From Alphaproteobacteria bacterium (GTDB taxonomy: Bacteria; Pseudomonadota; Alphaproteobacteria; Sphingomonadales; Sphingomonadaceae): DNA of 37,110 bases. The translations under genes were made by a program, and so were the position numbers. Within the stretch, counting starts at the first letter, position 1. Each line of letters begins with the position of its first letter. Positions 36,201-37,110 of the stretch are shown here, in pieces. The notes beneath the pieces are model-generated. The model saw only the letters and a program-made list of their open reading frames with translations. It did no database searches and was not told the DNA's origin. The stretch covers positions 1 through 37,110 of the forward strand of contig JAUIIG010000027.1 of the NCBI GenBank assembly GCA_030431875.1, written 5' to 3'.

Positions 36201-37110
36201 CTCACCACCGATCCCAACCTGCTCTTTATCGTGTACCGAAGAATCGCGGAGATCTATGAGGACAAGGTCGGTGACGAAGGTTCCGCGCTCAAAGCCTACC
36301 GGGAGCTTCTGCGTATTGACCCCAGCCGCACGGCCATCCTTCGAAAGCTCGCCCACCTGCTTCACAAGGCTGAGGAGTGGGAAGAAGCGGCGCGGACCTA
36401 CGGGACCCTGCTGCAAAAAGATCGGAAGCGGAAGCTACTTGTGAGCTCGCTGCGGGCGCTTGCCGACATCTGCGAACGCGGCCTCGGGGACCCGGCGAGG
36501 GCCGAGCAGTGTATGCAACAGGCGATTCGGTTGAGCCCGACCAATATGGAGGTTGTCAGGGAGTTCATCGAGCTTCTTGGCGCGCACGGCAAGGCGTCTG
36601 AAGCCTCAGAAGTCTTCCGCACCACTTCCACAGAGATCATCACAGACCTTATGGAGGTGCTCGCCACGCCTTGCAAGGAACGCACAAACGGGGTCAAAGC
36701 GCTCTTCGAGTTGGCCAAGATCAGGCTGGACGACGAGCGAATGGCGACGATCTCCTCCGTCGCCGCGGCCTTGGACGAAGCAGACGAGGATATGGCCACC
36801 CACCGCCGGAGGCTGGCGACCAGCGCGGCGATGGCGCCGGTGCACTCAATCCCTGTGGAGCTAACTGGGCCGACACTTCCCACCCAGCTCATGGGCGCGT
36901 TTGTGACCGTTTTGCGTTACGGCGATTCCATCTTCAACAAGATTGGGCAACGGGCTGCGAAGGCGTTCTCGCTGGGGAGACGGACGCGAGTCAGTGACTC
37001 CGACCGGCGTCAGGGCGCACGTCACGCGATGCGGTGGCCTCAGCTCTTTTCTGCGCCGGTTGAGGTGCACGCCATCTCGACGGACATCGACCCACCAGCT
37101 ATTGTTGCGG
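33135..37110 (+). CDS. Giant TPR-repeat protein, partial, fused in frame to a methyltransferase start
   Basis: From GTG 33135 to the right edge the frame has no stop: 1325 codons, continuing beyond the window. Apart from the first ~53 residues it is a helical repeat protein. Clear TPR units include AIFAYETVMKMAPNNAQAF (near 35855), CHQRVLELDPGHIQSW (near 36080), ALKAYRELLRIDPSRTAIL (near 36288) and EQCMQQAIRLSPTNMEVV (near 36505). After about 36850 the repeats give way to a different region. It has no signal peptide and no catalytic motif. Very long TPR proteins of this look are typical of Myxococcota/Bradymonadales-like bacteria. Codons such as CTT, GTT, GCT and AGG are frequent here and rare in the genes to the left. 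The true start of the TPR protein is not in the window. Confidence 0.75.
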   Translation, partial: MSHSSSNVDPRTVDSFGHEWASHDQSGLSDAEKAQIFTDYFSQFPWDRLPDDATLHRAWARLYWDPNLVRDGLTPPPAKTAAEEVLYDALGARRSSSPLTLILKMEESARYGQIDGLNKAAAAFRKGAPNNMVGVTYHALAQALSVDCGMGVSPDDAVDRTVALRILRRAPDQRIVTALEQVTASDSPTEACVAALEVANILDGSLGRPAEALEVLQQLLSRFEGIITEETAFYVAQNMALRIALAIDSPDALSLADTCLQASTDTDRQVYLGTLLAGQLLEKEPHRAAEATEHLRVVLDLNPSYPPALRLLERYDGVNELSDLVGDRLLADARRSGDIQPLMHAAREAVARSGELDEAYRVLKVACELCAEPELITPGSPVFLMDELCGDEKSWLLRLVQDVCRQPLGRVTRTVLVSLALACVRADLRVYDEALNLRAWFGPNPDEVDFPLVAHVVAFFSAWEPNSALTVWDRLVDAFPEDSEARQTVLGELARLCEWRLGRDDLAVRYYNALLALDSGDETAWRGLERAAMRAGDVDRLRSVYARWQEQVPAPALRDHLAMRVAALEQDFLCLEPSQEVADLGLEGLFSALAGAAREQDWSRWIHLSKQAQANLQRAEEQGLLAAERALVEERQGAVIDAAASFRQALVYRPEDEVLRRGLLRCLARAGKWEDVADVVRDYLNGATEPENWLWALLLCDITRDSFVFDVANTYPKDTFPAWMAFRVASMRGDTQNAGYWAERIVKASPPALAEELTPLVATIAQVSGAVDVSASDGERELVGREASARHQGDLDGLAALHTRRITEATTELERSAYLVGQARIAHLQGDLDLAKSGYDIALDDRPGYVPALKSLKLIAEAENDRDRLSELCEREGKLVADRSIAVHNFLTSGALRRRYLGDIDGAIFAYETVMKMAPNNAQAFNALREIYSIRGDSHALYHLLARRAEALDDALEAKELLLMMGEVAFMRLQDKELAAKCHQRVLELDPGHIQSWRILAEIREGAGDWTGAVTALRGVVGLTTDPNLLFIVYRRIAEIYEDKVGDEGSALKAYRELLRIDPSRTAILRKLAHLLHKAEEWEEAARTYGTLLQKDRKRKLLVSSLRALADICERGLGDPARAEQCMQQAIRLSPTNMEVVREFIELLGAHGKASEASEVFRTTSTEIITDLMEVLATPCKERTNGVKALFELAKIRLDDERMATISSVAAALDEADEDMATHRRRLATSAAMAPVHSIPVELTGPTLPTQLMGAFVTVLRYGDSIFNKIGQRAAKAFSLGRRTRVSDSDRRQGARHAMRWPQLFSAPVEVHAISTDIDPPAIVA
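33288..33332. other. Probable chimeric junction
   Basis: Between DDA of the methyltransferase (codon GCG at 33291) and LHRAW of the TPR protein the composition and protein family change within a few bases. GCGACC (33291-33296) could be shared by both sources. A BamHI/Sau3AI site GGATCC lies slightly to the right, at 33326-33331; a join there would need LHRAWARLYW to belong to the methyltransferase, which does not fit. Confidence 0.6.

Overview
The window looks like a piece of an alphaproteobacterial genome of the Sphingomonadales, most likely Erythrobacteraceae. The evidence is the strongly GC-rich third codon positions, an alphaproteobacterial RpoC with an Ala/Glu-rich tail, two long TonB-dependent receptors, an ftsE-ftsX-ydcF-plsC operon beside an MJ0042 zinc-ribbon gene, and DUF6152-type periplasmic genes. 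From about 33.3 kb to the right edge the codon use and protein type change abruptly to a giant tetratricopeptide-repeat (TPR) protein of a kind I associate with Myxococcota/Bradymonadales-like bacteria. The window therefore probably contains a chimeric join.

Layout. 1-4.3 kb: 3' part of rpoC with a strong intrinsic terminator. 4.3-8.7 kb: a secreted protein of unknown function, gltX and a ZnuD-like (zinc-type) TonB receptor. 8.7-8.96 kb: a non-coding stretch with hairpins. 8.96-14.7 kb (minus strand): a SnoaL-like protein coupled to a lipoprotein, dcd, a mono-haem cytochrome c lipoprotein and putA. 14.7-16.4 kb: a metallo-beta-lactamase-fold hydrolase divergent from an orphan Nmad3-type gene. 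16.4-19.3 kb (minus): ftsE-ftsX-ydcF-plsC, each joined to the next by a 4-base overlap. 19.4-20.3 kb: zinc-ribbon membrane protein. 20.4 kb: tRNA-Leu(GAG).

20.7-26.4 kb holds the locus I find most interesting. A TonB receptor ends in a strong terminator. It is followed by an operon of four small exported proteins (A, DUF6152, DUF6152, B, where A and B are distant paralogues), and then a MarR-type regulator. The receptor and the four-gene operon carry nearly the same 17-base palindromic element just upstream. The locus reads as an uptake or periplasmic processing unit with its own regulator. The substrate cannot be read from the sequence.

26.5-33.3 kb is a cell-surface polysaccharide region: a pyruvyltransferase-like protein, a capsule-type transferase, an acyltransferase-3 membrane protein, an EpsG-like polymerase, a hexapeptide acyltransferase, a GT4 glycosyltransferase, and the first ~53 residues of a SAM methyltransferase. 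The methyltransferase stops just before its SAM-binding loop and continues in frame into the foreign-looking TPR protein, which runs off the right edge.
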